8,535 nt of DNA, taken from positions 1 to 8,535 of the forward strand of contig CAJLRL010000048.1 in assembly GCA_905209075.1 (NCBI GenBank). Reading direction: 5' to 3'. The notes under the pieces are model-generated. The model saw only the letters and a list, made by a program, of their open reading frames with translations, was not told where the DNA came from and did not search any database. Position 1 is the first letter of the stretch. The number at the start of each line of letters is the position of its first letter. Below, piece by piece: positions 1 to 6,513 of the stretch. Source of the stretch: an uncultured Lachnospiraceae bacterium (GTDB lineage Bacteria > Bacillota > Clostridia > Lachnospirales > Lachnospiraceae). Made by a program: the position numbers and the translations under genes.

Positions 1-1
1 T

Positions 2-109
2 GTAAGCCTTGAAAAATAAGGAAAGTTCAGGAAATCTCTCCACAAATTCCGATTTGTTGATTTGTTCGTAATCATATTTTATCATACAGACTTTAAGAAA
101 TCTATTCAT
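2..109 (-). CDS. possible partial reading frame running off the left edge, unknown
   Basis: An open minus-strand frame starts at ATG 109 and stays open for 36 codons to the window edge, so only an N-terminal piece would be visible. The residues look protein-like, with a charged stretch followed by an aromatic and Leu-rich segment (around residues 12-36, including ERFPELSLFF). No strong ribosome binding site precedes ATG 109 or the in-frame alternatives GTG 115 and ATG 85, and an in-frame stop lies just upstream. I do not recognise a family. It could be a real gene start, the end of a decayed gene, or chance in AT-rich DNA. Confidence 0.25.
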   Translation of the reverse strand, partial: MNRFLKVCMIKYDYEQINKSEFVERFPELSLFFKAY

Positions 110-348
110 TTTCACTTAATTTTCGGAATTTTAGGAATAGTAAGGGCTGCTGCCTGTCAAATTCTTGTGTGTTACTTTACCGCACATGAGCATTCTCTCC
201 CGGCTTATAATAAAAGAAAAATTGAAAAAACGATTTGCAAGAACAATTTGCCTTTTGTTTTTGTTCTTACATAAATAGTATGATGAATTACTCCTCCCAT
301 GCGGTGCAGTAGCTCCTATGGAAGTGGTACACTGCCTGTGTTGATAGA
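110..348. other. AT-rich stretch without a convincing gene
   Basis: No reading frame here has both a good ribosome binding site and recognisable protein features. Several short frames overlap on both strands. One minus-strand frame of 31 codons (300 to 205) ends in a hydrophobic run and has an AGGAG 12 bases upstream, which is too far to be persuasive. The stretch may be decayed coding sequence or plain intergenic DNA. Confidence 0.4.
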
Positions 349-687
349 TTAAAAGGTAAACATCAAATTTTTTAATAACCAAATAACAACAACAATGAAC
401 GTTATGCACCACGTTAATAATATCTTACAGATATTATTAATATTTGTTTTACTAAGAAGAACAAGCACAAATGCAGATACTACCGTTTGAAGTATACCCC
501 AAAATAATGACAAAAAAACGTTCCTAATTAAAGCTTCTGATATATGGAAAATTTCTGCTAAGATTTCTACATTATAAACACTATAATACCTATAATCCAT
601 ATATACTTGGTACAAGAATAAAAGAGAAAAGTGGATTCCAAACATAATAAGGATATCTAAAAGTAGTTGTTTTTTCTTTTTTTTCAT
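349..687 (-). CDS. small three-helix membrane protein, unknown function
   Basis: The product is 112 residues with a Lys-rich start (MKKKKKQ) and three hydrophobic segments at about residues 8-30, 55-79 and 86-107, so it is probably an integral membrane protein with a positively charged, cytoplasmic N-terminus. No catalytic motif or known family signature is visible, and I do not assign a function. The start is supported by AAAAGGGG (697-704 on the minus strand), 9 bases before ATG 687. The codons right after the ATG contain a run of eight A residues, a possible slippage site. It stands alone: the next gene upstream on the same strand is the broken hydrolase gene, separated by a strong inverted repeat. 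A TATAAT hexamer at 728-733 could be a -10 box, but I see no good -35 box. Confidence 0.6.
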   Translation of the reverse strand: MKKKKKQLLLDILIMFGIHFSLLFLYQVYMDYRYYSVYNVEILAEIFHISEALIRNVFLSLFWGILQTVVSAFVLVLLSKTNINNICKILLTWCITFIVVVIWLLKNLMFTF

Positions 688-696
688 GCTAATGTA

Positions 697-704
697 CCCC
701 TTTT
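697..704 (-). promoter_or_regulatory. ribosome binding site of the small membrane protein gene
   Basis: AAAAGGGG on the minus strand lies 9 bases before ATG 687. It is the main reason to treat this small orphan frame as a real gene. Confidence 0.55.
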
Positions 705-823
705 ATAATATCTCATCATCAATTGCCATTATAAACAATAAAACCATATTTAGATATAAAAGTCCATCCACTAACTGATCTGCACGCCAGCAGGCGGCAG
801 CTTCCACTCCTTATTTCTCAGTG

Positions 824-872
824 AAAAAGATCTTGAAAATCAGCATGAGAACTGATAAATCAAGATCTTTTT
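824..872 (-). terminator. strong inverted repeat, likely bidirectional terminator
   Basis: A perfect 13-bp inverted repeat pairs 824-836 (AAAAAGATCTTGA) with 860-872 (TCAAGATCTTTTT). A second 5-bp stem lies inside it (ATCAG 839-843 with CTGAT 852-856). Each strand ends its outer stem in five T residues, as in intrinsic terminators. It lies 84 bases beyond the stop of the broken SGNH hydrolase gene, so it most likely terminated that gene and insulates the small membrane protein gene. The inner stem and the lack of a GC-rich core are slightly unusual. Confidence 0.6.
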
Positions 873-956
873 ATATTGCGTTAGATTTTTGTCACAAAAA
901 TAAAGGTATATTTCTATGTCCTCAAATGAAATCAATTATTATTCATCAATATTCTT

Positions 957-2390
957 CTAATTGTTTACTATATCTGTTGAATTTTCTAATTCATTGGTTT
1001 GACCTTCCGACTTATCTATTAAGCTTTCTAATTGATCTTCTCCTGTATCATCAAAGTCAAGCATCATGGTAGAACTTTCACTATCAGGAACATATGATAC
1101 ATCAGGTGACGATGTAATCGTGTTCTTAACAATAATTTGTCCATCTACTATGGCAAATACATTCCAATATCTATTATTTCCCAAATCAGTTGGAACATTG
1201 AATTTGCCAACTAAACTTTCTCCTTGATATATGTTTATCTGAGTTTCAGATATAGCAAGAGAACCCGAACCCGCATAATGATAGATATAATAATAATATG
1301 GTTTATTTGTTGTAGCATTTAAAGTAACCGTTTCTGGACCATAGCTAGTAGTGTCATCAACATCAAGATTACATACTTGAATTTTCCAATCATATGAAGA
1401 TTTTTGTGAATAATAAACGTGGAATGGATTTCCGTCCGAAAGTGAACCCACCATATGAGAATCCAAATCACGCGGATTACTTCCCCAAGTCAGTACAATA
1501 CGATAATTATTTCCAGACAAGTTAGGCGTAATCGTTCCATTTTGCGAATCAGTAATCTCTGGTTGCACAATGATATTTATTGTCGCAGAAACATATCCTG
1601 CTTTCTCTGTAGTTACCGTATAATTTCCTATTGGTAATGTTAAAGTGTATTCTCCATTCGAAGATGTCACAGTTGATGCGACTATATCTCCATTTTGTGA
1701 ATTATTCCAACCTTTACGTACTGATAACGAAACTCCTTCAACCCCATTACCTGTCAATGCATTATTGATTTGACCTGTTGCGGTACCAGTTTCTCCATCC
1801 ACTCCTTCAACTAACAAAAATGTTTCCATATATGTATTGTAATTTTCATTAACTGTTGCATATGCAGTAAAATTAATATATCCTGATGCTGAAATTTCAA
1901 CACGATAGTCGCCTATCGGAAGTGTCATACAATAATTTCCTGCTTGATCCTTTTTGGCAGATGTGTATAATTCATCATTTTTATAGACCGAAATATTTGC
2001 TTCACTAACTGAGGAAACACGATCTGTTGCTTTACATATCTTCCCAGAAAGCGTTCCCGCTTTTTTGTTACTTTCAATTTCTTGAATCTTCTCATTTACA
2101 CATCTAGCGTATGCCTTTGCGCCAGATGCATTGGGATGTATTGAATACGCACTTGGCGGTATAAAAGACAAGTCCTGACCTTTTGGAATAAGTATTACAT
2201 CATTAATCCATGCATTTTCAGAATACGCTTGATGACCGCCATCTTTGTCAAACTCTGTTTCTACGTCTACAAAATGAATATTCATTCCATTCTCACTACA
2301 TTCGTTAATAATTTCCTCAAGTTTATCATTAAAGCTGTAACAGCAAACCCAGGTGCTACACCTCTGTTCCACTCTGACAGGGGATATCAA
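957..2390 (-). pseudogene. 5'-truncated SGNH/GDSL hydrolase with carboxypeptidase-regulatory-like and YfaP-like domains
   Basis: The frame is open from TTG 2390 to TAG 957 (477 codons), but roughly its first 18 codons are antisense IS3 sequence, so authentic coding starts near 2336. Residues about 19-105 match the end of an SGNH/GDSL hydrolase, including block V (SIHPNASGAKAYA, His85). Residues 112-195 and 202-278 are two related beta-sandwich repeats of the carboxypeptidase-regulatory-like type, sharing GNY or GEY followed by TLPIG and an aromatic ASGY- or KAGY-like end. Residues about 293-425 resemble the YfaP/DUF2135 domain (LTWG..PRDLDSH and LDVDDTTSYGPE). The tail is acidic, with no LPXTG sortase signal. 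Such proteins usually act on or outside the cell envelope, probably as carbohydrate esterases. Here the signal peptide, the GDS nucleophile block and the promoter are missing, so an exported active enzyme cannot be made. The start would be a TTG without a good ribosome binding site, and the first in-frame ATG is 2285. A decaying remnant is the best reading. Confidence 0.75.
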
Positions 2391-2473
2391 TATACTTCAA
2401 AGGGGTTCAACGAAATCCTGGTGTTCTTACACCAAGAGAATTCCATGAACAAAAACTAGGAAATGTAGCATAA
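2331..2473 (+). pseudogene. IS3-family OrfB transposase fragment, internally deleted and frameshifted
   Basis: Codons from 2331 encode a stretch containing NPGATPLFHSDRGYQYTSKG, which surrounds the second Asp of the DDE integrase core (codon 2376). From 2423 a different frame encodes LTPREFHEQKLGNVA and ends at TAA 2471-2473, which looks like the C-terminus of the same protein. In an intact OrfB these parts are separated by on the order of 90-100 residues containing the catalytic Glu, so an internal deletion near 2415-2425 joined them out of frame. The first Asp and the N-terminal part are also missing. The protein cannot be active. Confidence 0.7.
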
Positions 2474-2478
2474 ACAAT

Positions 2479-2500
2479 CCCGGTACATATCTGTACCGGG
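2479..2500. repeat. 9-bp inverted repeat in the tail of the IS remnant
   Basis: CCCGGTACA (2479-2487) and TGTACCGGG (2492-2500) form a perfect GC-rich stem with a 4-base loop, 5 bases after the transposase stop codon. No clean T-run follows on the plus strand, so it may be a weak terminator or an RNA-protecting structure of the element. Confidence 0.6.
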
Positions 2501-2521
2501 CAAGAAAAAATTTAGTTATTT

Positions 2522-2547
2522 AATTTGTCTACTTGACAGGTAGCACA
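2522..2547. repeat. right terminal inverted repeat of the IS3-family remnant
   Basis: The plus-strand sequence ends TTGACAGGTAGCACA at 2547, giving the ...CA terminus expected for IS3 elements. The matching left repeat is not in the neighbouring sequence because the element is truncated. The outer end is chosen by the terminal CA and could be off by a few bases. Confidence 0.5.
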
Positions 2548-2658
2548 CCATTTATACTGGTTTGCTGGTTTTTTAACGCTCATCAACTGTCAAAAACAGG
2601 ATTTTAACACAAAATATAATACATTTCCATAAAAACTATATATAAAATAAATGCATAA

Positions 2659-2698
2659 AATAAAAGCAGTATGTCATTTTAAAAATACTGCTTTTATT
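2659..2698 (-). terminator. intrinsic terminator at the end of the heat-shock operon
   Basis: A perfect 14-bp inverted repeat pairs 2659-2672 with 2685-2698 around a 12-base loop, with the core AAAAGCAGTAT / ATACTGCTTTT. On the minus strand the stem is followed by a T-rich stretch. It lies 11 bases beyond the stop of the small J-domain gene. No comparable structure occurs between dnaJ and that gene, which suggests that it ends transcription for the whole operon. Confidence 0.7.
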
Positions 2699-2708
2699 GT
2701 TCTGCAAA

Positions 2709-3146
2709 TTAAATATTGTACATGGCACATAGCTTATTATATTCATCATTGATTTCCTGAATAGTCTCTGTGTCCCCATCTATATTATCAGGATGATATA
2801 TTTTGATGAGATCCCTGTACCGCTTCTTTATGGATTGTTTGCTTCCAACTCCGGAAAAAAACATTTCTCCGCTGACTATAGAGCCATTATCCTTTGCATT
2901 GTATGTACTTTGTCTTTCGAATTCATTTACACGCCTGTAAAATTCTTTCTTCTTTTGCATATTCTGCTTTTCTGATGCCAATCTAAGCAATTCATCCTCG
3001 AGGATTTTAACTTTCATTTCAAAAAGCCTTTGTTGCTGCTGTAATCTTTTATCCTCTATCTCTACACGGCGTCTAAATTCTTTTCTTTCCCTTTCAAGTG
3101 CCCTTTTTTCCTCATCAAGGGCTCTGCGTTCATCTTCAAGTGTCAT
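2709..3146 (-). CDS. coiled-coil protein with C-terminal J-domain (DnaJ-like co-chaperone)
   Basis: The product is 145 residues from ATG 3146. Residues about 3-80 are almost entirely charged heptad-like sequence rich in Glu, Arg, Lys and Gln, predicting a long coiled coil. Residues about 94-145 form a compact J-domain with the basic helix II (IKKRYRDLIKIY), the HPD motif at 118-120, and helix III (IQEINDEYNKL), where the chain ends. HPD is the motif by which J-proteins stimulate the ATPase of Hsp70, so DnaK is the likely partner. There is no G/F region or zinc finger, making it a class III (class C) J-protein with the usual domain order reversed. An in-frame ATG at 3197 would add 17 residues, but only ATG 3146 has a strong ribosome binding site. 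It follows dnaJ by 115 bases on the same strand without an intervening terminator and is probably the last gene of the HrcA-controlled operon. Its substrate is unknown; the coiled coil suggests oligomerisation or a protein-tethering role. Confidence 0.85.
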   Translation of the reverse strand: MTLEDERRALDEEKRALERERKEFRRRVEIEDKRLQQQQRLFEMKVKILEDELLRLASEKQNMQKKKEFYRRVNEFERQSTYNAKDNGSIVSGEMFFSGVGSKQSIKKRYRDLIKIYHPDNIDGDTETIQEINDEYNKLCAMYNI

Positions 3147-3153
3147 AGAAAAA

Positions 3154-3158
3154 CTCCT
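3154..3158 (-). promoter_or_regulatory. ribosome binding site deciding the start of the J-domain gene
   Basis: AGGAG on the minus strand lies 7 bases before ATG 3146. The longer alternative start at 3197 has no comparable site, so translation most likely begins at 3146. Confidence 0.7.
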
Positions 3159-3261
3159 ATAAAATATCAAATAAAGATCATGCTGTTTCCAGTTCATAAT
3201 ACAACACTTGTTCCGATATTTCCATAGGCTGATTTTCCTAAACAGTTCAAAATAGTGTCAA

Positions 3262-4419
3262 TCAATCAAAAGACTCTTTTAATTTGTCCATAAATCCCTT
3301 TTTCTTTGGGGTGGTAGAAGCGCCGCCCTCTTTTGTGAGTGAACCACCTGAAAGCTCGTCAAACTTCACAAGTGCCTCCTTAGCCTCTTTTGAAAGGCCT
3401 GTAGGTGTAGCCACTATAAGTGTTACATAGTGATCGCCTCTTACCGCTTTATTTCTAGTAGACGGGATTCCCTTTCCTTTTAATCTGATTCTCGTTCCAG
3501 TCTGTGTTCCAGGCGCAACATTATAAATTATATCCCCATCAACAGTCTTTATCCGAACCTCCCCACCAAGGGCTGCTATGGCAAATGATATCGACGCTTT
3601 AGAGAATATATTCATATCCTGTCTTTCAAATACATTACTTCCTGATACAATAACCTCTACAAGAAGATCTCCTCTTGGTCCGCCATTTATACCCGGTTCG
3701 CCATAATCACGGATTCTTACGCACTGGCCATTATCAATACCTGCCGGTATCTCAACATTCTTTCTTACTTTCTTTGTATTATAACCAGTTCCATGACAAA
3801 CAGGACATTTTTCTTTTACTACTTTTCCTGAACCACCACATGATGGACATGTAGAAACATCCTGTACAACGCCAAAAAGAGACTGACGCTGACGTACGAT
3901 CTTACCGGATCCCTGACACTGTGAACAAGTTTCCGGTGTAGTTCCCGGCTTTGCTCCATTACCATTACATGTACTACATGTTTCTTTATAATTAAATTCA
4001 AGCTCCTTTGTACATCCAAATACAGCTTCTTCAAATGAAATCCTGATACTCAGACGTATATTGGCTCCTTTGGCCGGGCCATTTCTTCTGGCATTAGATC
4101 TGCCTCCGCCAAAAAAGTCTCCAAAAATATCCCCGAAAATGTCTCCCATGTCCATTCCGGAAAAATCAAATCCACCAGCTCCGCCTGTACCATCAAAAGC
4201 TGCATGACCAAACTGATCATACTGTCTTCTTTTTTCTGCATCCGAAAGTACAGCATATGCTTCCTGTGCCTCTTTAAACTTTTCTTCGCATTCTTTGTCC
4301 CCTGGATGACTGTCAGGATGATATTTTTTTGCCTGTTGTCTGAATGCCTTTTTTATTTCTGCATCTGTTGCAGTTTTTGATACACCCAGAACCTCATAGT
4401 AATCTCTTTTTTCTGCCAT
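3262..4419 (-). CDS. dnaJ: chaperone protein DnaJ (Hsp40)
   Basis: DnaJ binds unfolded polypeptides, delivers them to DnaK and stimulates DnaK ATP hydrolysis in the cytoplasm. The 385-residue protein has the full class I (class A) layout: J-domain at about 1-70 with HPD at 34-36, a Gly/Phe-rich linker at about 77-106 (repeated GDIFGD), a zinc-finger domain with four CxxCxGxG motifs (Cys148/151, 165/168, 191/194 and 205/208), and two C-terminal substrate-binding beta domains ending in a basic tail. Length is normal for the family. AAAGGAT (minus strand, about 4427-4433) precedes ATG 4419 by 7 bases. It follows dnaK by 145 bases, a gap holding a hairpin and a possible promoter, and precedes the small J-domain gene. 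All key residues are present. Confidence 0.97.
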   Translation of the reverse strand: MAEKRDYYEVLGVSKTATDAEIKKAFRQQAKKYHPDSHPGDKECEEKFKEAQEAYAVLSDAEKRRQYDQFGHAAFDGTGGAGGFDFSGMDMGDIFGDIFGDFFGGGRSNARRNGPAKGANIRLSIRISFEEAVFGCTKELEFNYKETCSTCNGNGAKPGTTPETCSQCQGSGKIVRQRQSLFGVVQDVSTCPSCGGSGKVVKEKCPVCHGTGYNTKKVRKNVEIPAGIDNGQCVRIRDYGEPGINGGPRGDLLVEVIVSGSNVFERQDMNIFSKASISFAIAALGGEVRIKTVDGDIIYNVAPGTQTGTRIRLKGKGIPSTRNKAVRGDHYVTLIVATPTGLSKEAKEALVKFDELSGGSLTKEGGASTTPKKKGFMDKLKESFD

Positions 4420-4475
4420 AATCTTAATCCTTTATAATTAGACGTTTTCTAAAATAAGCATTTGATAATTTAAGA

Positions 4476-4508
4476 CGCAAGGTCAGCCTTATACAAGCTA
4501 ACCTTGCG
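4476..4508 (-). repeat. 12-bp hairpin in the dnaK-dnaJ intergenic region
   Basis: On the transcribed minus strand, CGCAAGGTTAGC (4508-4497) pairs with GCTGACCTTGCG (4487-4476) around a 9-base loop. Eleven pairs are Watson-Crick and one is a T-G wobble that would be a mismatch on the plus strand, suggesting that the structure works in the minus-strand RNA. No U-run follows, so it is more likely an RNA-processing or stability element, or a leaky terminator, than a full terminator. Confidence 0.6.
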
Positions 4509-4532
4509 AATAAATTGAATATTTATTTAACA

Positions 4533-4561
4533 ATAAAATCACATTTGATGAATTTTGTCAA
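4533..4561 (-). promoter_or_regulatory. candidate internal promoter for dnaJ
   Basis: On the minus strand, immediately after the dnaK stop codon, TTGACA (4561-4556) is followed by a 17-base spacer and TTTTAT (4538-4533), with TG one base upstream of the -10 (an extended -10 pattern). The -35 is perfect and the -10 is weak (4 of 6). It would produce a transcript starting with the intergenic hairpin and reading into dnaJ. The region is AT-rich, so a chance match is possible. Confidence 0.35.
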
Positions 4562-4564
4562 ATA

Positions 4565-6463
4565 TTAAACCTCTTTAAAATCTGCATCAATGACGTCGTC
4601 ATCATTTCCTGCTGCTGAACCGGCATTCATATCAGGACCTGCTGCTCCTGCTCCGGCGTTCATATCAGGACCTGCTCCTGCAGCTCCCTGTGCAGCCTGT
4701 GCCTGCTCATACATCTTTGCAAATACTTTCTGCGCACTCTGTGTGAGTTTCTCCTGAGCTGCTTTAAGTTCTGCAACATCTGCCTCTGTCATAGCCTCAG
4801 CCTCTTTGTGAGCATCAAGGAAAGATTTAACAGCAGCGATATCAGCCTCAACTGCTGACTTATCAGCTGCATCAACCTGATCTCCAACCTGTTTTAAAGC
4901 ATCCTCTGTCTGGAATACAAAGCTCTCAGCTTCGTTTCTTGCATCGATAGCTTCTTTTCTCTTCTTGTCCTGTGCCTCAAACTCAGCTGCTTCTTTAACT
5001 GCCTTATCAATCTCATCATCAGACATATTAGAGCCTGCTGTGATCGTGATGTGCTGCTCTTTTCCTGTACCAAGATCCTTGGCTGATACGTTTACAATAC
5101 CATTTGCATCGATATCGAATGTAACCTCAATCTGTGGAACTCCACGACGTGCTGGTGGGATACCATCAAGTCTGAACTGTCCAAGTGATTTATTGTCACG
5201 GGCGAACTGTCTCTCACCCTGTACTACGTTGATATCAACGGCTGTCTGGTTATCAGCAGCTGTAGAGAAGATCTGGCTCTTTCTTGTAGGGATTGTTGTA
5301 TTTCTCTCGATAAGTCTTGTAGCAACACCACCCATTGTCTCAATTGAAAGAGAAAGTGGAGTAACATCAAGAAGAAGTACTTCGCCAGCACCTGCATCTC
5401 CTGCTAATTTACCACCCTGGATAGAAGCACCGATTGCTACGCACTCATCTGGATTAAGAGATTTGCTAGGTTCTTTTCCTGTCATCTGTTTTACTTTGTC
5501 CTGTACTGCCGGGATACGTGTAGATCCACCAACAAGGAGTACCTGTCCTAAATCTGCGTTTGTAAGTCCTGCATCCTTCATAGCATTCTGTACAGGGATA
5601 GCTGTTCTCTCTACAAGATCATGTGTCAGTTCATCGAATTTAGCTCTTGTAAGAGTCATATCGAAATGCTTTGGTCCCTCTGCTGTAGCAGTAATGAATG
5701 GAAGGTTGATGTTTGTAGTTGTAGCTGAAGACAACTCTTTCTTTGCTTTCTCTGCTGCTTCTTTTAATCTCTGAAGAGCCATCTTGTCTGTAGAAAGATC
5801 AACGCCCTCTGCTTTCTTGAATTCATCAATCATCCACTGTGTGATCTTGTTATCGAAATCATCTCCACCAAGACGTGTATCTCCGTTTGTAGATAATACT
5901 TCGATTACACCATCACCGATCTCGATGATAGAAACATCAAATGTACCACCACCAAGGTCATATACCATGATCTTCTGCTCTTTTTCATTGTCAAGTCCAT
6001 AAGCAAGTGCTGCAGCTGTAGGCTCGTTGATGATACGCTTTACATCAAGACCAGCGATCTTTCCTGCATCCTTTGTTGCCTGACGCTGTGCATCATTGAA
6101 GTAAGCAGGTACTGTGATAACAGCCTCTGTAACCTTCTCACCAAGGTATCCCTCTGCGTCAGCTTTTAATTTCTGAAGCACCATAGCTGAAATCTGCTGT
6201 GGGCTGTAGCTTTTATCATCGATCTGTACCTTGTAATCTGTTCCCATATGTCTTTTGATAGAAGAAATTGTCTTCTCAGCGTTTGTAACAGCCTGACGTT
6301 TTGCAGGCTCACCGATAAGTCTCTCTCCTGTCTTTGTAAAGGCTACTACTGAAGGAGTAGTTCTTGCACCTTCCTGATTTGCTATAACTGTAGGTTTTCC
6401 ACCTTCCATAACAGCTACACAGCTGTTTGTTGTTCCTAAATCAATTCCTATGATTTTGCCCAT
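4565..6463 (-). CDS. dnaK: chaperone protein DnaK (Hsp70)
   Basis: DnaK is the central ATP-dependent chaperone of the cytoplasm: it binds exposed hydrophobic segments, with DnaJ driving ATP hydrolysis and GrpE driving ADP release. The 632-residue product has the ATPase phosphate loop (IGIDLGTTNS, 5-14), VPAYFNDAQRQATKDAG (118-134), the second phosphate motif YDLGGGTFDVS (168-178), VLLVGGSTRIP (308-318), the hydrophobic linker around LLLDV (363-367), a beta substrate-binding domain to about 490, a charged helical lid, and the conserved C-terminus DVIDADFKEV. The Gram-positive-type deletion after about residue 76 is present. The start is fixed by AGGAGG (6472-6477) 8 bases before ATG 6463. It is 50 bases downstream of grpE. 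The tail before the terminal motif contains a duplicated GPDMNAG unit. Confidence 0.98.
   Translation of the reverse strand: MGKIIGIDLGTTNSCVAVMEGGKPTVIANQEGARTTPSVVAFTKTGERLIGEPAKRQAVTNAEKTISSIKRHMGTDYKVQIDDKSYSPQQISAMVLQKLKADAEGYLGEKVTEAVITVPAYFNDAQRQATKDAGKIAGLDVKRIINEPTAAALAYGLDNEKEQKIMVYDLGGGTFDVSIIEIGDGVIEVLSTNGDTRLGGDDFDNKITQWMIDEFKKAEGVDLSTDKMALQRLKEAAEKAKKELSSATTTNINLPFITATAEGPKHFDMTLTRAKFDELTHDLVERTAIPVQNAMKDAGLTNADLGQVLLVGGSTRIPAVQDKVKQMTGKEPSKSLNPDECVAIGASIQGGKLAGDAGAGEVLLLDVTPLSLSIETMGGVATRLIERNTTIPTRKSQIFSTAADNQTAVDINVVQGERQFARDNKSLGQFRLDGIPPARRGVPQIEVTFDIDANGIVNVSAKDLGTGKEQHITITAGSNMSDDEIDKAVKEAAEFEAQDKKRKEAIDARNEAESFVFQTEDALKQVGDQVDAADKSAVEADIAAVKSFLDAHKEAEAMTEADVAELKAAQEKLTQSAQKVFAKMYEQAQAAQGAAGAGPDMNAGAGAAGPDMNAGSAAGNDDDVIDADFKEV
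4620..4685. repeat. two imperfect 33-bp tandem repeats in the dnaK tail
   Basis: Units 4620-4652 and 4653-4685 share almost identical first 24 bases and diverge somewhat after that. They encode the two GPDMNAG-containing Ala/Gly-rich units near residues 597-615 of DnaK. Being 33 bp long, the unit can expand or contract without changing the reading frame. Confidence 0.75.
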
Positions 6464-6513
6464 TTTTATTTCCTCCTAATTAATATAGTGTTTAATACAA
6501 TTTTAAAATTTAT

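Larger units (their letters stand above)
2331..2547 (+). mobile_element. remnant of an IS3-family insertion sequence (right end)
   Basis: The segment contains a plus-strand transposase fragment with the IS3 OrfB signature HSDRGYQYTS (2370-2399), the last codons of the same kind of gene, a short hairpin, and at 2522-2547 a terminal repeat. Read from the outside on the minus strand, the repeat begins TGTGCTACCTGTCAAGTAG and continues ACA, the TG...TAGACA layout common in the IS150 branch of IS3. The left half of the element, including OrfA, most of OrfB and the left repeat, is absent. The left boundary near 2331 abuts the truncated hydrolase gene. The exact left edge is uncertain by several bases. 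Confidence 0.7.

Noticed and set aside
62..274. Plus-strand 70-codon frame
   Set aside because: No ribosome binding site, no family resemblance, and its composition is typical of AT-rich chance frames.
205..300. Minus-strand 31-codon frame with hydrophobic end, considered as a small membrane peptide or toxin
   Set aside because: AGGAG is 12 bases from the ATG, there is no terminator or antisense RNA pattern, and nothing else supports it.
320..348. Weak resemblance of 326-348 to the IS terminal repeat at 2522-2547
   Set aside because: The match needs several gaps and mismatches and no transposase remnant lies next to it.
131..412. Minus-strand 93-codon frame
   Set aside because: It overlaps the better supported membrane protein gene, lacks a good ribosome binding site at its start, and has no domain-like pattern.
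821..1072. Plus-strand frame starting at GTG 821
   Set aside because: Its start lies inside the strong inverted repeat and it runs antisense into the hydrolase remnant; there is no ribosome binding site.
3147..3197. Longer start (ATG 3197) for the J-domain protein
   Set aside because: No good ribosome binding site precedes it, the added residues do not look like coiled coil, and ATG 3146 has AGGAG at ideal spacing.
4965..5774. Plus-strand 269-codon frame opposite dnaK
   Set aside because: It lies entirely inside the unmistakable dnaK gene on the other strand, has Ser/Pro/Val-rich shadow composition, and shows no recognisable motifs.
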